The notes under the pieces are model-generated. The model searched no databases. It was not told the DNA's origin and worked only from the letters and a program-made list of their open reading frames with translations. Position numbers and translations under genes: made by a program. Source: CAZNLL01 sp964573885 (GTDB lineage: Bacteria > Desulfobacterota > DSM-4660 > Desulfatiglandales > Desulfatiglandaceae). Taken from it: a stretch of DNA of 28,504 bases. This document shows positions 1 to 8,318 of the stretch, in pieces. Location of the stretch: assembly GCA_964573885.1 (NCBI GenBank), contig CAZNLL010000036.1, positions 1 to 28,504 of the forward strand, in the 5' to 3' direction. How positions within the stretch are numbered: position 1 is the first letter of the stretch; each line of letters begins with the position of its first letter.

Positions 1-2
1 TC

Positions 3-3000
3 CGGAAAACCCAGCCCAAGGAATGGGATTACCTTGCCAACCTCCAAAAGGAAAAGTCCGAAGAGACGCTGATAGACGATTTGTGCCGTGCGCTCAACTC
101 CAGCCATGAGGGGTGCCTCTCGGTTCTTCGACACGGGTTCAAGTGCTTCGGCAAGCTATTCCGGGTGGCCTATTTCGCCCCGGCCAGCGGAATGAACCCC
201 GACACCCAGGCGCTCTATGCCGCCAACCGGCTCACCATTACGCGCCAGCTCCGCTATTCGGCCAAGCACCTGCCTGCGCCGCAGAGCGGCGCGAAGCGGC
301 AGGCAGGCGGCATTCTTGATGTGACCCTGGCCCTCAACGGCATTCCCGTAGCCACCCTGGAGCTGAAAAACCCCATGACCGCCCAAAACTGGCGACATGC
401 GGTCACGCAATACAAGAACGACCGCGATCCGTCAGACCTGATTTTCCAGTTCAAGAAGCGCACGCTTGTCCATTTCGCGGTGGACACCGACGAGGTTTAC
501 ATGACCACGCGCCTTTCGAGCAAGAGGACGCGCTTTCTGCCCTTCAACAGGGGCTGCGGTGGCGGGGCAGGCAATCCGGAAAACCCCGGCGGCTACAAGA
601 CGGCGTATTTGTGGGAAGCGGTGCTGGAGCGTCACAGCTTGCTGGATATCCTGGCACGGTTCATTCACCTGCAGATCGAGGAAAAGAAGCTCGGTGGCAA
701 GCGAATCAAGAAGGAAATTATGATATTCCCGCGCTATCACCAGCTCGATTGCGTGAAGAAACTCGTCGCCGACGCCCGCGAACGCGGCACCGGAACCAAC
801 TATCTGATCCAACACTCCGCCGGCAGCGGCAAGTCCAACTCCATTGCCTGGCTGGCCCATCGGCTTGCGAGTCTTTACACCGAAAGTGACGAGAAGGTTT
901 TCGACTCTATCATCGTGATCACCGACAGGGTTGTCCTCGACCAGCAGCTTCAGAACACGATTTACCAGTTCGAGCACAAGCAGGGCGTGGTGCAAAAGAT
1001 CGACATCAACTCGACCCAGCTGGCGGAGGCCCTCGCCTCGGGCGTTCCGATTGTGATCACCACGCTCCAGAAGTTCCCGTTCGTCACCGAGAAAATGGGT
1101 GATCTGCCCATGCGCCGATACGCGGTGATCGTGGACGAGGCGCACAGTTCCCAAGGCGGCGAGACGGCGACCGAACTCAAGGGCGTGCTCGCCGGCGCTG
1201 CCATCAAGGAAGAGGCCAGGGCAAAAGCCGAGGCGGAAGGGCTGCCCGATTATGAGGAGGAAATCCTCAAGACCATGGCAAAGCGCGGGCATCAACCCAA
1301 CATCAGCTTTTTCGCCTTCACGGCAACGCCTAAATATAAAACCCTGGAGGTCTTCGGCACCTGCCTGCCGGCAGGCACGGCACCCGGCGCGAACCTGCCT
1401 GCCGAAGCCTCGGCGCAGGAAGGCGGCAAGCCGAATCCCTTCCATCTTTACAGCATGCGCCAGGCCATCGATGAGGGGTTCATCCTCGACGTGCTTCAGA
1501 ACTACACGACATACAAGACATATTACCGGCTGATCAAGTCAATCGAGGACGACCCGCAGGTGGACAAGCGCAAGGCCGCGCGGGCGCTGGCGCGATTCAT
1601 GAGCCTGCATCCGCACAATATCGCCCAAAAGACCGAGGTCATGCTCGAGCATTTCCGGCACTTCACGATGCACAAGATCGGCGGAAAGGCCAAGGCCATG
1701 GTTGTAACCTCCAGCCGTCTTCACGCGGTCAGATACAAACAGGCGTTTGACAAGTACATTAAGGATAAAGGCTATACGGGCATTAAAACGCTGGCGGCCT
1801 TTTCCGGAACTGTGATCGACCCGGACCTGCCTGCGCCGGGGCTCCGGCAGGCAGGCGCTGCGGGCGTCGAATACACAGAATCCGGCATGAACGTGGACGC
1901 CCAGGGCAAGCACATCAAGGAAAAGGAACTGCCCGAGCGGTTCGGGACAGAGGAATACCAGGTGCTGCTTGTCGCGGAGAAGTATCAGACCGGCTTTGAT
2001 CAACCCCTCCTTCACACGATGTATGTGGACAAACGCCTGTCCGGCATCCAGGCCGTGCAGACGCTTTCCCGCCTTAACCGGACGCAATCCGGCAAGGAGG
2101 ATACCTTTGTCCTGGATTTCGTGAATGAACCGGATGAAATTCTCAAGGCCTTTCAGCCCTATTATGAGCAGACGCTTATCGGCGAGCGTGCCGAACCCCA
2201 GCAGTTATATGAACTGCAGGCCAAGCTCGACGGCCACCAGGTTTATTACAAGGCCGAGGTCGAGGAGTTCTGCAAGGTTTTCTATAAGCCCAAGCCGAAC
2301 CAGACGACGGCGGATCATTCCAGGATGAATGCCTGCATCGATCCGGCGGTGGGACGCTACAACGACCTGGACGAGGATGTCCGGGAGGAATTCCGCAAGA
2401 CGCTCGTTGCCTACAGGAACCTTTATTCCTTCATGTCACAGGTGATCCCGTTCCAGGATACCGACCTCGAAAAGCGCTATTCGTACATTCGGTTCCTGCT
2501 GACCAAGCTGCCGAGAGGCGACCGGGGCCCGGTCTACAACTTCAACGACGATGTTGCCCTGAAGTATTACCGCCTGCAGAAGATCGGCGAAGGGTCAATC
2601 GTGATGGAGCCCGGCGCCCGCTACGAGGTGTCAGGCCCTACATCCGTAGGAACGGGCGTTGCCCGGGGAGACGAGATCGAACTGTCCAAACTGATTGACA
2701 TCCTCAATGAGCGGTTCGGGACGGATTTTCGTCCGGGTGACCAACTGTTTTTTGAATCGATCCGGGAGGACGCGGTATTGGACGGCAACCTCCGCCAGGC
2801 AGCGCTCGCCAACACGATGGAAAACTTCGGCTACGTCTTTCGCAAGGCTTTAGAGGGGCTCTTCATCGACCGAATGGACCAGAACGAAGAAATTACAGCG
2901 AAATTCATGAACGAGGATCAATTCCGGGACGCGGTCAGCAAGCATCTCCTCAAGGAGGTCTACCAAAAGATCAGAGAGGAGGCTGAAGTCGAAACTGTTT

Positions 3001-3005
3001 ATTGA
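3..3005 (+). CDS. hsdR: Type I restriction enzyme R subunit, 5' partial
   Basis: This is the motor and nuclease subunit of a type I restriction-modification complex: ATP-driven DNA translocation followed by cleavage. The frame is open to the left edge. The codons before position 81 read as a typical HsdR N-terminus (TQPKEWDYLANLQ), so the true start lies outside the window. Visible motifs are the PD-(D/E)xK nuclease (LDVTLALNGIPVATLELKN, near 316-372), Walker A (HSAGSGKSNS, near 812-841), DEAH box (VIVDEAHSS, near 1126-1152), the motif III-like FTATPK near 1318-1335, and a C-terminal helicase motif with QTLSRLNR near 2056-2080. The specificity and methylation subunits are not in the window and may lie upstream. 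Three short GC-rich palindromic inserts (269-307, 1359-1419, 1826-1855) add Pro/Ala/Gly-rich peptides at points where HsdR relatives normally have a short loop. The gene is otherwise intact to its TGA stop. Confidence 0.93.
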   Translation, partial: RKTQPKEWDYLANLQKEKSEETLIDDLCRALNSSHEGCLSVLRHGFKCFGKLFRVAYFAPASGMNPDTQALYAANRLTITRQLRYSAKHLPAPQSGAKRQAGGILDVTLALNGIPVATLELKNPMTAQNWRHAVTQYKNDRDPSDLIFQFKKRTLVHFAVDTDEVYMTTRLSSKRTRFLPFNRGCGGGAGNPENPGGYKTAYLWEAVLERHSLLDILARFIHLQIEEKKLGGKRIKKEIMIFPRYHQLDCVKKLVADARERGTGTNYLIQHSAGSGKSNSIAWLAHRLASLYTESDEKVFDSIIVITDRVVLDQQLQNTIYQFEHKQGVVQKIDINSTQLAEALASGVPIVITTLQKFPFVTEKMGDLPMRRYAVIVDEAHSSQGGETATELKGVLAGAAIKEEARAKAEAEGLPDYEEEILKTMAKRGHQPNISFFAFTATPKYKTLEVFGTCLPAGTAPGANLPAEASAQEGGKPNPFHLYSMRQAIDEGFILDVLQNYTTYKTYYRLIKSIEDDPQVDKRKAARALARFMSLHPHNIAQKTEVMLEHFRHFTMHKIGGKAKAMVVTSSRLHAVRYKQAFDKYIKDKGYTGIKTLAAFSGTVIDPDLPAPGLRQAGAAGVEYTESGMNVDAQGKHIKEKELPERFGTEEYQVLLVAEKYQTGFDQPLLHTMYVDKRLSGIQAVQTLSRLNRTQSGKEDTFVLDFVNEPDEILKAFQPYYEQTLIGERAEPQQLYELQAKLDGHQVYYKAEVEEFCKVFYKPKPNQTTADHSRMNACIDPAVGRYNDLDEDVREEFRKTLVAYRNLYSFMSQVIPFQDTDLEKRYSYIRFLLTKLPRGDRGPVYNFNDDVALKYYRLQKIGEGSIVMEPGARYEVSGPTSVGTGVARGDEIELSKLIDILNERFGTDFRPGDQLFFESIREDAVLDGNLRQAALANTMENFGYVFRKALEGLFIDRMDQNEEITAKFMNEDQFRDAVSKHLLKEVYQKIREEAEVETVY
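269..307. repeat. Palindromic insert 1 inside hsdR
   Basis: Arms CCTGCCTGC (269-277) and GCAGGCAGG (299-307) are perfect 9-nt inverted repeats around a GC-rich centre. The insert is in frame and encodes LPAPQSGAKRQAGG between RYSAKH and ILDVTL, just before the nuclease motif. The ACCTGCCTGCGCC left end is shared with insert 3. Confidence 0.75.
1359..1419. repeat. Palindromic insert 2 (double) inside hsdR
   Basis: It contains a perfect 16-nt palindrome, TGCCTGCCGGCAGGCA (1362-1377), then a second ACCTGCCTGCCG copy (1393-1404) with an imperfect inverted partner ending CGCAGG near 1419. It lies between FTATPKYKTLEVFGT and PFHLYSMRQA, two blocks that are close together in HsdR relatives. The added peptide is rich in Ala, Gly and Pro and keeps the reading frame. 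Confidence 0.7.
1826..1855. repeat. Palindromic insert 3 inside hsdR
   Basis: Arms CCTGCCTGC (1826-1834) and GCAGGCAGG (1847-1855) are identical to those of insert 1. In frame it encodes LPAPGLRQAGA between FSGTVIDPD and the VEYTESGMN motif of the helicase region. Confidence 0.75.
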
Positions 3006-3604
3006 ATAAATACAGGGTGTTCACGTCAGATGACAAACCTTTTCGGCGTATCCATCGGGTCCTCTGTAAATTGGATGAATCAGGGAGAGGGTGACGTGGC
3101 GCACGTTAGGTATCCTTTTCATATTCCTTGAGTTGTGGAAGGACTGCTTTTTGGATACGTTTTCTCAATACCTCCAGGTCTAGAGGCCTCACCTCTTCAT
3201 CCGTCTCCGCGGCTATGAGATTCGGCGACCACTTCCTGTGCGTGCGGATCTTTCCCGTCGCGGTTTTGTCGTTTCCGGCGTCTCGTCAGACTCATTCTAA
3301 CGCACATCATTTTTGTAATTTAACATTCAGTCGAGATAATAGCAATTTGATTGCTATATAATCGCCTATTTATCAAATTTCACGCGTCCATTGACTGAAG
3401 CAGCCATCAAGGAAAACAGGCATTGATATCCTGGTCAAGGTGATCGATACCTTCGGCAGCGGCACTTCCGAGACCTTTGAATTTATTGGGTCTGTGTCTC
3501 ATAAATCGCCCCCTTCGGGGAGGAATAAAATATTCCCGGGCAAAGGGGTTTGCAATTTATGGTGGGCATATTAAAATGGTAGTAAGTTTGGAGGTTAAGA
3601 GACG
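3006..3604. other. Intergenic stretch with gene debris and a dyad
   Basis: No intact gene is convincing here. On the minus strand about 3109-3280 reads as an uninterrupted C-terminus-like peptide (containing EEVRPLDLEVLRKRIQKAV) that ends in TAA but has no start codon, so it may be the tail of a lost gene. On the plus strand near 3423-3485 the peptide DILVKVIDTFGSGTSETFEF resembles the VKVIDIFGNDT-type ends seen in some restriction-modification proteins; it also has no start. A perfect 8-bp dyad lies at 3339-3357, and a small CCCC-TTC-GGGG hairpin near 3508-3520. Confidence 0.4.
3339..3357. promoter_or_regulatory. Operator-like dyad overlapping a -10-like box
   Basis: ATAGCAAT (3339-3346) and ATTGCTAT (3350-3357) form a perfect 8-bp inverted repeat with a 3-nt spacer. 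The right arm overlaps TGCTATATA (3352-3360), which looks like an extended -10 element. No good -35 is visible. The next gene starts about 245 bp downstream, so a link to the MoxR unit is only possible. Confidence 0.3.
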
Positions 3605-4480
3605 ATGGAAAAAGTGACCATTGATGGGGTGGAACTCCATCTGAGCGATCCCGATGAAGTGTCCATGGCCTGGGTGGGCCAGCCCGAGCTGATAACCCAG
3701 GTCCTGGCCGCGTGGCTGGTGATCGACGACGAAGACCTGCCCTTGAGCCCCCGGCTCGTAGGGAAGCCGGGGGTGGGAAAGACGACCCTGGCCTATCATG
3801 CGGGACGGGCCTTGAATCGGCCTGTGTATCTCTTCCAGGCCACCATGGATACGAGGCCGGAGGATCTCATCGTGACACCGGTCATATCCGAAAAGGGGCA
3901 GGTGAAATACATGGCCAGTTCGGTGGTGGCGGCCATGATCAAGGGTGGGGTGGGCGTCATTGATGAAGGAAACCGCATGAGCGAGAAGAGCTGGGCCTCG
4001 TTGGCCCCTCTTCTGGACAGGAGGCGGTACGTGGAATCCATTGTGGCGGGCATCAAGATCAAGGCCCACCCCGAGTTCCGCCTTTGCACCACCATGAATG
4101 ACGATGCCAGCACCTTTGAACTCCCGGACTATATCCATTCCAGGCTTCAGCCCCAGATCTTTATCGATTTTCCGGAAAGGGACGAGGAACTCCTCATCCT
4201 CAAGAAGAACCTTCCCTTCGCGGACCTGGATGTCCTCCGTTATGTGGTGGAATTCCTCCAGGCGGCCCATGAGGCCGACGAGCGTTACTCGGTGAGGGAC
4301 GGCATCAACATCGCCCGTTATGCCTTGAAGCGGCTCCAGGCGGAGAAAGAGGGGGAGAGCGGGGAAAGGGGGAGGAGTCACTTGGGCCTGTACCTGCGGG
4401 AGGCGGCCTCCATGATCCTGGACAGCACCGCCGCAGAATACTTCCAAGACCTGATGGATGACTTCGAGGACGAAACATAG
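3605..4480 (+). CDS. MoxR-like AAA+ ATPase
   Basis: A cytoplasmic AAA+ ATPase of the MoxR/AAA_5 group (291 aa). Such ATPases act as chaperone-like remodelers with a partner protein encoded next door. Walker A is GKPGVGKT (residues 53-60), Walker B GVGVIDEGNRM (115-125), sensor 1 CTTMND (161-166), and an arginine-containing SRLQPQIFIDFPERDEE stretch follows where the arginine finger is expected. GGAGG about 10 nt upstream of the ATG is a good ribosome site. Its 3' end overlaps the next ORF by 23 nt, so the two are probably translated together. No von Willebrand A protein, the usual MoxR partner, is encoded in this unit. The substrate is unknown. Confidence 0.85.
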   Translation: MEKVTIDGVELHLSDPDEVSMAWVGQPELITQVLAAWLVIDDEDLPLSPRLVGKPGVGKTTLAYHAGRALNRPVYLFQATMDTRPEDLIVTPVISEKGQVKYMASSVVAAMIKGGVGVIDEGNRMSEKSWASLAPLLDRRRYVESIVAGIKIKAHPEFRLCTTMNDDASTFELPDYIHSRLQPQIFIDFPERDEELLILKKNLPFADLDVLRYVVEFLQAAHEADERYSVRDGINIARYALKRLQAEKEGESGERGRSHLGLYLREAASMILDSTAAEYFQDLMDDFEDET

Positions 4481-6287
4481 GATTGAGTGGAAGAATGTCC
4501 GTATGGTGCCCGTACTCCACGGGCGGATGGAGTTCTGCCAGGAAGTGAGGCGCCAGTTCGAGGAATTTAAGCCCCATCATGTGGCCGTGGAATACCCTCC
4601 CACTCTGGGCCCCAAGATCATTCAAGGGGTGAAACGGCTGCCCTTCCTTTCCGTGGTCTATTACATGGAGGAGAACGGCGCATTCACCTACCTCCTCATC
4701 GAGCCCACCGACGGTCAGGTGGAGGCCATCCGGCTGGCCCTGGAAAGGGGCCTCCCTGTCCATTTCATCGACCGGGATACGGAAGGCTATCCCCTGGATT
4801 TTACTCCCTTCCCGGATTCCTACGCCCTCAAAAGGATCGGGCACTTCGGCTATTGTCAGGCCTTTTTAAAGGCCCATAAAGACAGGTCCCGCTCCCCGGA
4901 GGATCTGCTCCGGGAGAGGACCATGGCCTTTCATCTCAAGCGCCTGGCCGGGCAAGGGGAAAGGATCTTCTTCGTGGGCGGGTTGACCCACGCCCCTGGA
5001 ATCATGGACATGCTGGAGCAACCCCAGACAGAGGTCATCGGCAGGAGAAGGCGCAAGGGGGTGGGATTGGCCCATCTCCACGAGGACTCCAGCCGGGAGG
5101 TCATGGGTGAAATGCCCCACCTGGCCGCGGCCTATGAACGGGGCAGACAGGAAGGGGATCTTGACGTGCCCGACCGCCTCGAGGTCCAAAGCGATTTGAT
5201 CACCCGGGCCCGAAAGGAGCACTGGAAAAAAAACAAAGAAGAATTGTCGCGTCAACAGGTGCGCATTTTACACAAGTTCGCCAGGAACTATGGTCTCATC
5301 ACCGGCCGGCTTGTGCCCAATTTCTACCAGCTCCTTGTGGCGGCCCGGGGTGCGGTGGACGACAATTTCGCCTACGAGGTGTGGGACCTGGGGAGCCGTT
5401 ACCCTTGGCAGACCGAAGAACCGGGGCTCCCCATTTTGAGGCTCAGGGGGGAAGACCTTTTCCTGGACGAAAAAAAGATTACCTTTCACCGCCGGTTAAA
5501 GACCCTGAGAAGACGTCTGGTTCCTGTACCGGTCAAGAAAAAGAAGCGGGAGCGGTTTCCCGGAGAGTGGAAAAAGGGATTCAAGGGATGGGCCATATGC
5601 TCGTACCCGCCCGAGGATGTGGTGGTGGAGGGATACGGCCGATATCTTCAGAAAAAGGCCCTGGAGATCCGCACTGAAGAGAACCCCAGGATCCAGCCCT
5701 TTACCAGTTCCATGATGGACGGCCTGGATATCCGGGAGACCATCCGGGACTGGGGAAGCGGCAAGATCTATGTTAAGGAGCAGATGCCGGTCCGGGGCAA
5801 GGTGGGTTCTGTGGTGGTCGTCTTTGACCCGGACCTGGGAGACGAGGAAGGAAGGGAGGCCTTCCCCTGGTGTGTGACCTGGCTGGGAGAACACGAACAG
5901 GAATCAGACATGGCCTTTTACAGCACCCCCGCGGGGGAGGTCATGGACGGCCCGGGCATTTCCAGGTGCCAGTACGGCGGCTTTATGCTCACCTATCCGC
6001 CCATGCGGGTCTATGATATCTGGAAGGACCCCTTTTTTCGTATGGCCAGAAACAAGCCGGAAAGGATGCTCATGGCGGCCATTGATTACAGCCAGGAAAC
6101 CCATGTGGTGTATGTGGCGTCCACGCCCCCGTCAGGATGGTGCCGGAGCCTGGCAGCCCGCCTGGGGAAAAAGATCATTTACATGCCTATAGGCATGTTC
6201 TCGCCGGTGACCCTCAAGAAGATACGGCAGTTTCACGTCCTGGACGGCCACCATGTCCGAACCTACGCCCGGCGCTATATCCGGTAA
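4458..6287 (+). CDS. MoxR partner, DUF5682/TraB-like N-terminus, unknown function
   Basis: A 609-aa soluble protein with no signal peptide or membrane helix. The N-terminal part (LHGRMEF near 20-26, VAVEYPPTLG 42-51, the EPTDGQVEAIRLALERGLP stretch 82-100, FIDRD 103-107) looks like the DUF5682 or TraB/ChaN-like fold found in MoxR-associated gene clusters. The middle is charged, with a Lys/Arg-rich patch near residues 370-376. The C-terminal half (YGGFMLTYPPMRVYDIWKDP and after) is not one I recognise; no VWA MIDAS motif (DxSxS) is visible. The start overlaps the ATPase gene; a second in-frame ATG at 4503 (MVPVLHG) is an alternative. Function is unknown; the tight pairing suggests the ATPase acts on it or with it. 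Confidence 0.65.
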   Translation: MTSRTKHRIEWKNVRMVPVLHGRMEFCQEVRRQFEEFKPHHVAVEYPPTLGPKIIQGVKRLPFLSVVYYMEENGAFTYLLIEPTDGQVEAIRLALERGLPVHFIDRDTEGYPLDFTPFPDSYALKRIGHFGYCQAFLKAHKDRSRSPEDLLRERTMAFHLKRLAGQGERIFFVGGLTHAPGIMDMLEQPQTEVIGRRRRKGVGLAHLHEDSSREVMGEMPHLAAAYERGRQEGDLDVPDRLEVQSDLITRARKEHWKKNKEELSRQQVRILHKFARNYGLITGRLVPNFYQLLVAARGAVDDNFAYEVWDLGSRYPWQTEEPGLPILRLRGEDLFLDEKKITFHRRLKTLRRRLVPVPVKKKKRERFPGEWKKGFKGWAICSYPPEDVVVEGYGRYLQKKALEIRTEENPRIQPFTSSMMDGLDIRETIRDWGSGKIYVKEQMPVRGKVGSVVVVFDPDLGDEEGREAFPWCVTWLGEHEQESDMAFYSTPAGEVMDGPGISRCQYGGFMLTYPPMRVYDIWKDPFFRMARNKPERMLMAAIDYSQETHVVYVASTPPSGWCRSLAARLGKKIIYMPIGMFSPVTLKKIRQFHVLDGHHVRTYARRYIR

Positions 6288-6514
6288 TGGAGCACTATCC
6301 CTGTAGGTTTGCATGAGGTTCTGCACAAGTTTGGACATAAAAATCCTGTCCGATTTCAGGTTATCGATCGGCCAGGATGTGCGCAGAGTGAGGCTGATTC
6401 CGAGCCCGGAATGATTACGGCCGCCCTACCGGACCATCCCATTGACAAGTGCAAGGCCGATGGGGAAATATCCGGTGCCAAATACCGCAGGACGTCGGAT
6501 TGTTCCAAAAGGGA

Positions 6515-6543
6515 TTGACAATCAGCCATGTCGGAAGTATATT
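6515..6543 (+). promoter_or_regulatory. Sigma70-type promoter of the arsenic operon
   Basis: TTGACA (6515-6520) and TATATT (6538-6543) are separated by 17 nt, a near-consensus sigma70 promoter 20 nt before arsR. TTCCAAAA occurs twice (near 6502 and 6542), flanking the promoter, and could be part of the ArsR operator. Direct autorepression by ArsR is inferred from the position. Confidence 0.75.
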
Positions 6544-6563
6544 CCAAAAAAGGTATTTAACGG

Positions 6564-6920
6564 GTGATATTCATGATGAGGGATTTTACCAAACTAATGA
6601 AGGCCCTTTCAGACCCTAACCGGGTCAAGATTATCAAGATGCTTCAGCACAAAGCCATGTGTGTGTGCGAGATTAAGGCGGCCTTGGGCATTTCCCAGCC
6701 CAGTGTATCCAAGCACCTGAGAATACTGGGGGAAGCCGACCTGGTGGATTACAGAAAAGACGGGCTTTGGGTCAATTATTTTCTTGCTGATGGTCGGAAA
6801 TCCCCGTATGTCGCCAGCATGATGGGAAACCTTCAACATTGGCTGGATGAGGACCCTGAAATTGCGACGCTAATCCAAAAACTGCCTTCCATTCGCAGGG
6901 AGGATATCTGCAGGCGATAA
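6564..6920 (+). CDS. arsR: ArsR-family metalloregulator
   Basis: A winged-helix repressor of the ArsR/SmtB family (118 aa from the GTG; ATGs at 6573 and 6576 are alternative starts). The helix-turn-helix is IKAALGISQPSVSKHLRIL (about residues 37-55). Two cysteines, C33 and C35 in AMCVCEIK at the start of the recognition region, match the CVC As(III)/Sb(III) site of classical ArsR; C116 near the C-terminus could be a third ligand. Release from DNA when arsenite binds would switch on the long downstream operon. It is followed after 70 nt by the permease gene. Confidence 0.92.
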   Translation: MIFMMRDFTKLMKALSDPNRVKIIKMLQHKAMCVCEIKAALGISQPSVSKHLRILGEADLVDYRKDGLWVNYFLADGRKSPYVASMMGNLQHWLDEDPEIATLIQKLPSIRREDICRR

Positions 6921-6990
6921 TTTTTTTTGAGCGGATTAAATAACTATATGACTTTTTAGTTATTCATTTTCAAGGCAGAGAGATTTTATA

Positions 6991-8163
6991 ATGAAAGAAC
7001 GCTGGAAACTTTTACTGATCGTACTGATTTTTGTCGGTGCCTATTACGTACCCTGGGCCGATCCCAGAATACGCCAGTCCGGACTGGAGGCCTTCATGAT
7101 GCTCCAGGAATACGCGCGGGAGCATGTCCTGACCTGTCTGATCCCGGCCTTTTTCATTGCCGGAGCCATTTCGGTGTTCGTATCCCAGGCAGCCGTGTTG
7201 AAATATTTCGGGGCCACGGCGAGAAAGATCCTTTCCTATTCGGTGGCCTCGGTTTCCGGGACCATCCTGGCGGTTTGCTCCTGCACGGTGCTGCCCCTTT
7301 TCGCGGGAATCTATTCCCGGGGGGCCGGTATCGGACCGGCCACCGCCTTTCTCTACTCAGGCCCCGCCATCAACGTCCTGGCCATTGTGCTGACCGCCCG
7401 AATACTGGGATGGCAACTGGGCCTGGCCCGGGCCGTGGGTGCCATTATTTTTGCCGTGATCACCGGGCTTTTGATGGCCTTCATTTTCAGGAAAGATGAC
7501 GCTGAACGAACCGCAGGCCAGATCTACCTCCCGGATGAAGAGGGAGACGGCAGAACCCTGACCCAGGAGGCTCTCTTCATGCTGACCCTGGTGCTGATCC
7601 TCATTTTTGCGGCCTTTGCCAAACCGGCCGAAGGCTCCACCGGACTGTGGCCGGCTGTTTTTGCTGCCAAATGGTATATCACGGCCGGGCTTCTCATTAT
7701 TCTTGGCTTCATGCTGAAGAAATGGTTTGTGAAAGAGGAGAGAACCACCTGGGTCCAGTCCACCTGGGGGTTCATGAAACAGATTTTGCCCTTGTTGGGT
7801 GCCGGGGTCCTGGTGGCCGGCTTCATGCTGGGCCGACCCGGGCATTCGGCCCTGATACCGGAGCACTACATTGAGACTTTGGTAGGGGGGAATTCGGTAT
7901 GGGCCAATCTGTTTGCCTCCCTCTCGGGTGCGCTCATGTATTTCGCCACCCTCACGGAGGTCCCCATTTTACAGGGACTTTTGGGCGCGGGCATGGGTAA
8001 GGGCCCGGCCCTGTCGCTGCTCCTGGCCGGGCCGGCCTTGTCCCTCCCCAACATGCTGGTCATTGCCGGGGTAATGGGGGTCAAAAAGACGGCCGCCTTT
8101 TGTGTCATCATCGTGATCTTAAGCAGCATGGCCGGGATGACCTATGGGTGGATTGCGGGATGA
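6991..8163 (+). CDS. ArsP/DUF318-type permease
   Basis: An integral inner-membrane permease (390 aa) of the PF03773 group that includes ArsP, an exporter of trivalent methylated (organo)arsenicals, and SO_0444-like transporters. About eight to ten hydrophobic segments are seen, with a hydrophilic loop around residues 168-190. The signature AVCSCTVLPLFAGIYSRGAGIGPATAFLYSGP contains C96 and C98, and a second half-repeat has EVPILQGLLGAGMGKGPALSLLLAGPALSLPN, as expected for the duplicated fold. The position next to arsR and in an operon with arsM supports export of methylarsenite, but arsenite or another metal cannot be excluded. Confidence 0.8.
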   Translation: MKERWKLLLIVLIFVGAYYVPWADPRIRQSGLEAFMMLQEYAREHVLTCLIPAFFIAGAISVFVSQAAVLKYFGATARKILSYSVASVSGTILAVCSCTVLPLFAGIYSRGAGIGPATAFLYSGPAINVLAIVLTARILGWQLGLARAVGAIIFAVITGLLMAFIFRKDDAERTAGQIYLPDEEGDGRTLTQEALFMLTLVLILIFAAFAKPAEGSTGLWPAVFAAKWYITAGLLIILGFMLKKWFVKEERTTWVQSTWGFMKQILPLLGAGVLVAGFMLGRPGHSALIPEHYIETLVGGNSVWANLFASLSGALMYFATLTEVPILQGLLGAGMGKGPALSLLLAGPALSLPNMLVIAGVMGVKKTAAFCVIIVILSSMAGMTYGWIAG

Positions 8164-8173
8164 AGCCAAAATC

Positions 8174-8207
8174 TTCACCGCAAAGCCGCAAAGGACGCAA
8201 AGGTGAA
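8174..8207. repeat. CGCAAAG short tandem repeat with inverted ends
   Basis: Three degenerate CGCAAAG units sit between TTCACC (8174-8179) and GGTGAA (8202-8207). The motif resembles dispersed intergenic repeats common in bacterial genomes. It lies between the permease and the next gene and could form a hairpin that tunes downstream expression. Confidence 0.45.
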
Positions 8208-8318
8208 TTATTCTTTTTGCCCCAACTGGGTTTCCTTTTGCTTTCCGGCGTCCTCCGCCCTGTGGAATGCAGAGCCTATTCCTACGGGGTCAGCGGTGAA
8301 CAAGAACAGGGGTAATGA

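Noticed and set aside
432..1445. Long minus-strand open frame inside hsdR
   Set aside because: It lies wholly opposite a recognisable HsdR sequence and has no domain of its own; typical shadow of high-GC coding.
3109..3280. Minus-strand peptide with a coding look
   Set aside because: There is no start codon and no recognised family, so it is listed only as possible debris.
3557..4447. Minus-strand open frame opposite the MoxR gene
   Set aside because: The plus strand encodes clear Walker A/B motifs; the reverse protein is His/Pro/Gly-rich and has no domain.
6309..6518. Open frame between the MoxR partner and arsR
   Set aside because: No domain, no ribosome site, and it runs into the arsR promoter.
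8164..8318. Small open frame after the permease (8100-8315)
   Set aside because: It overlaps the permease and repeat-like DNA and gives a low-complexity protein.
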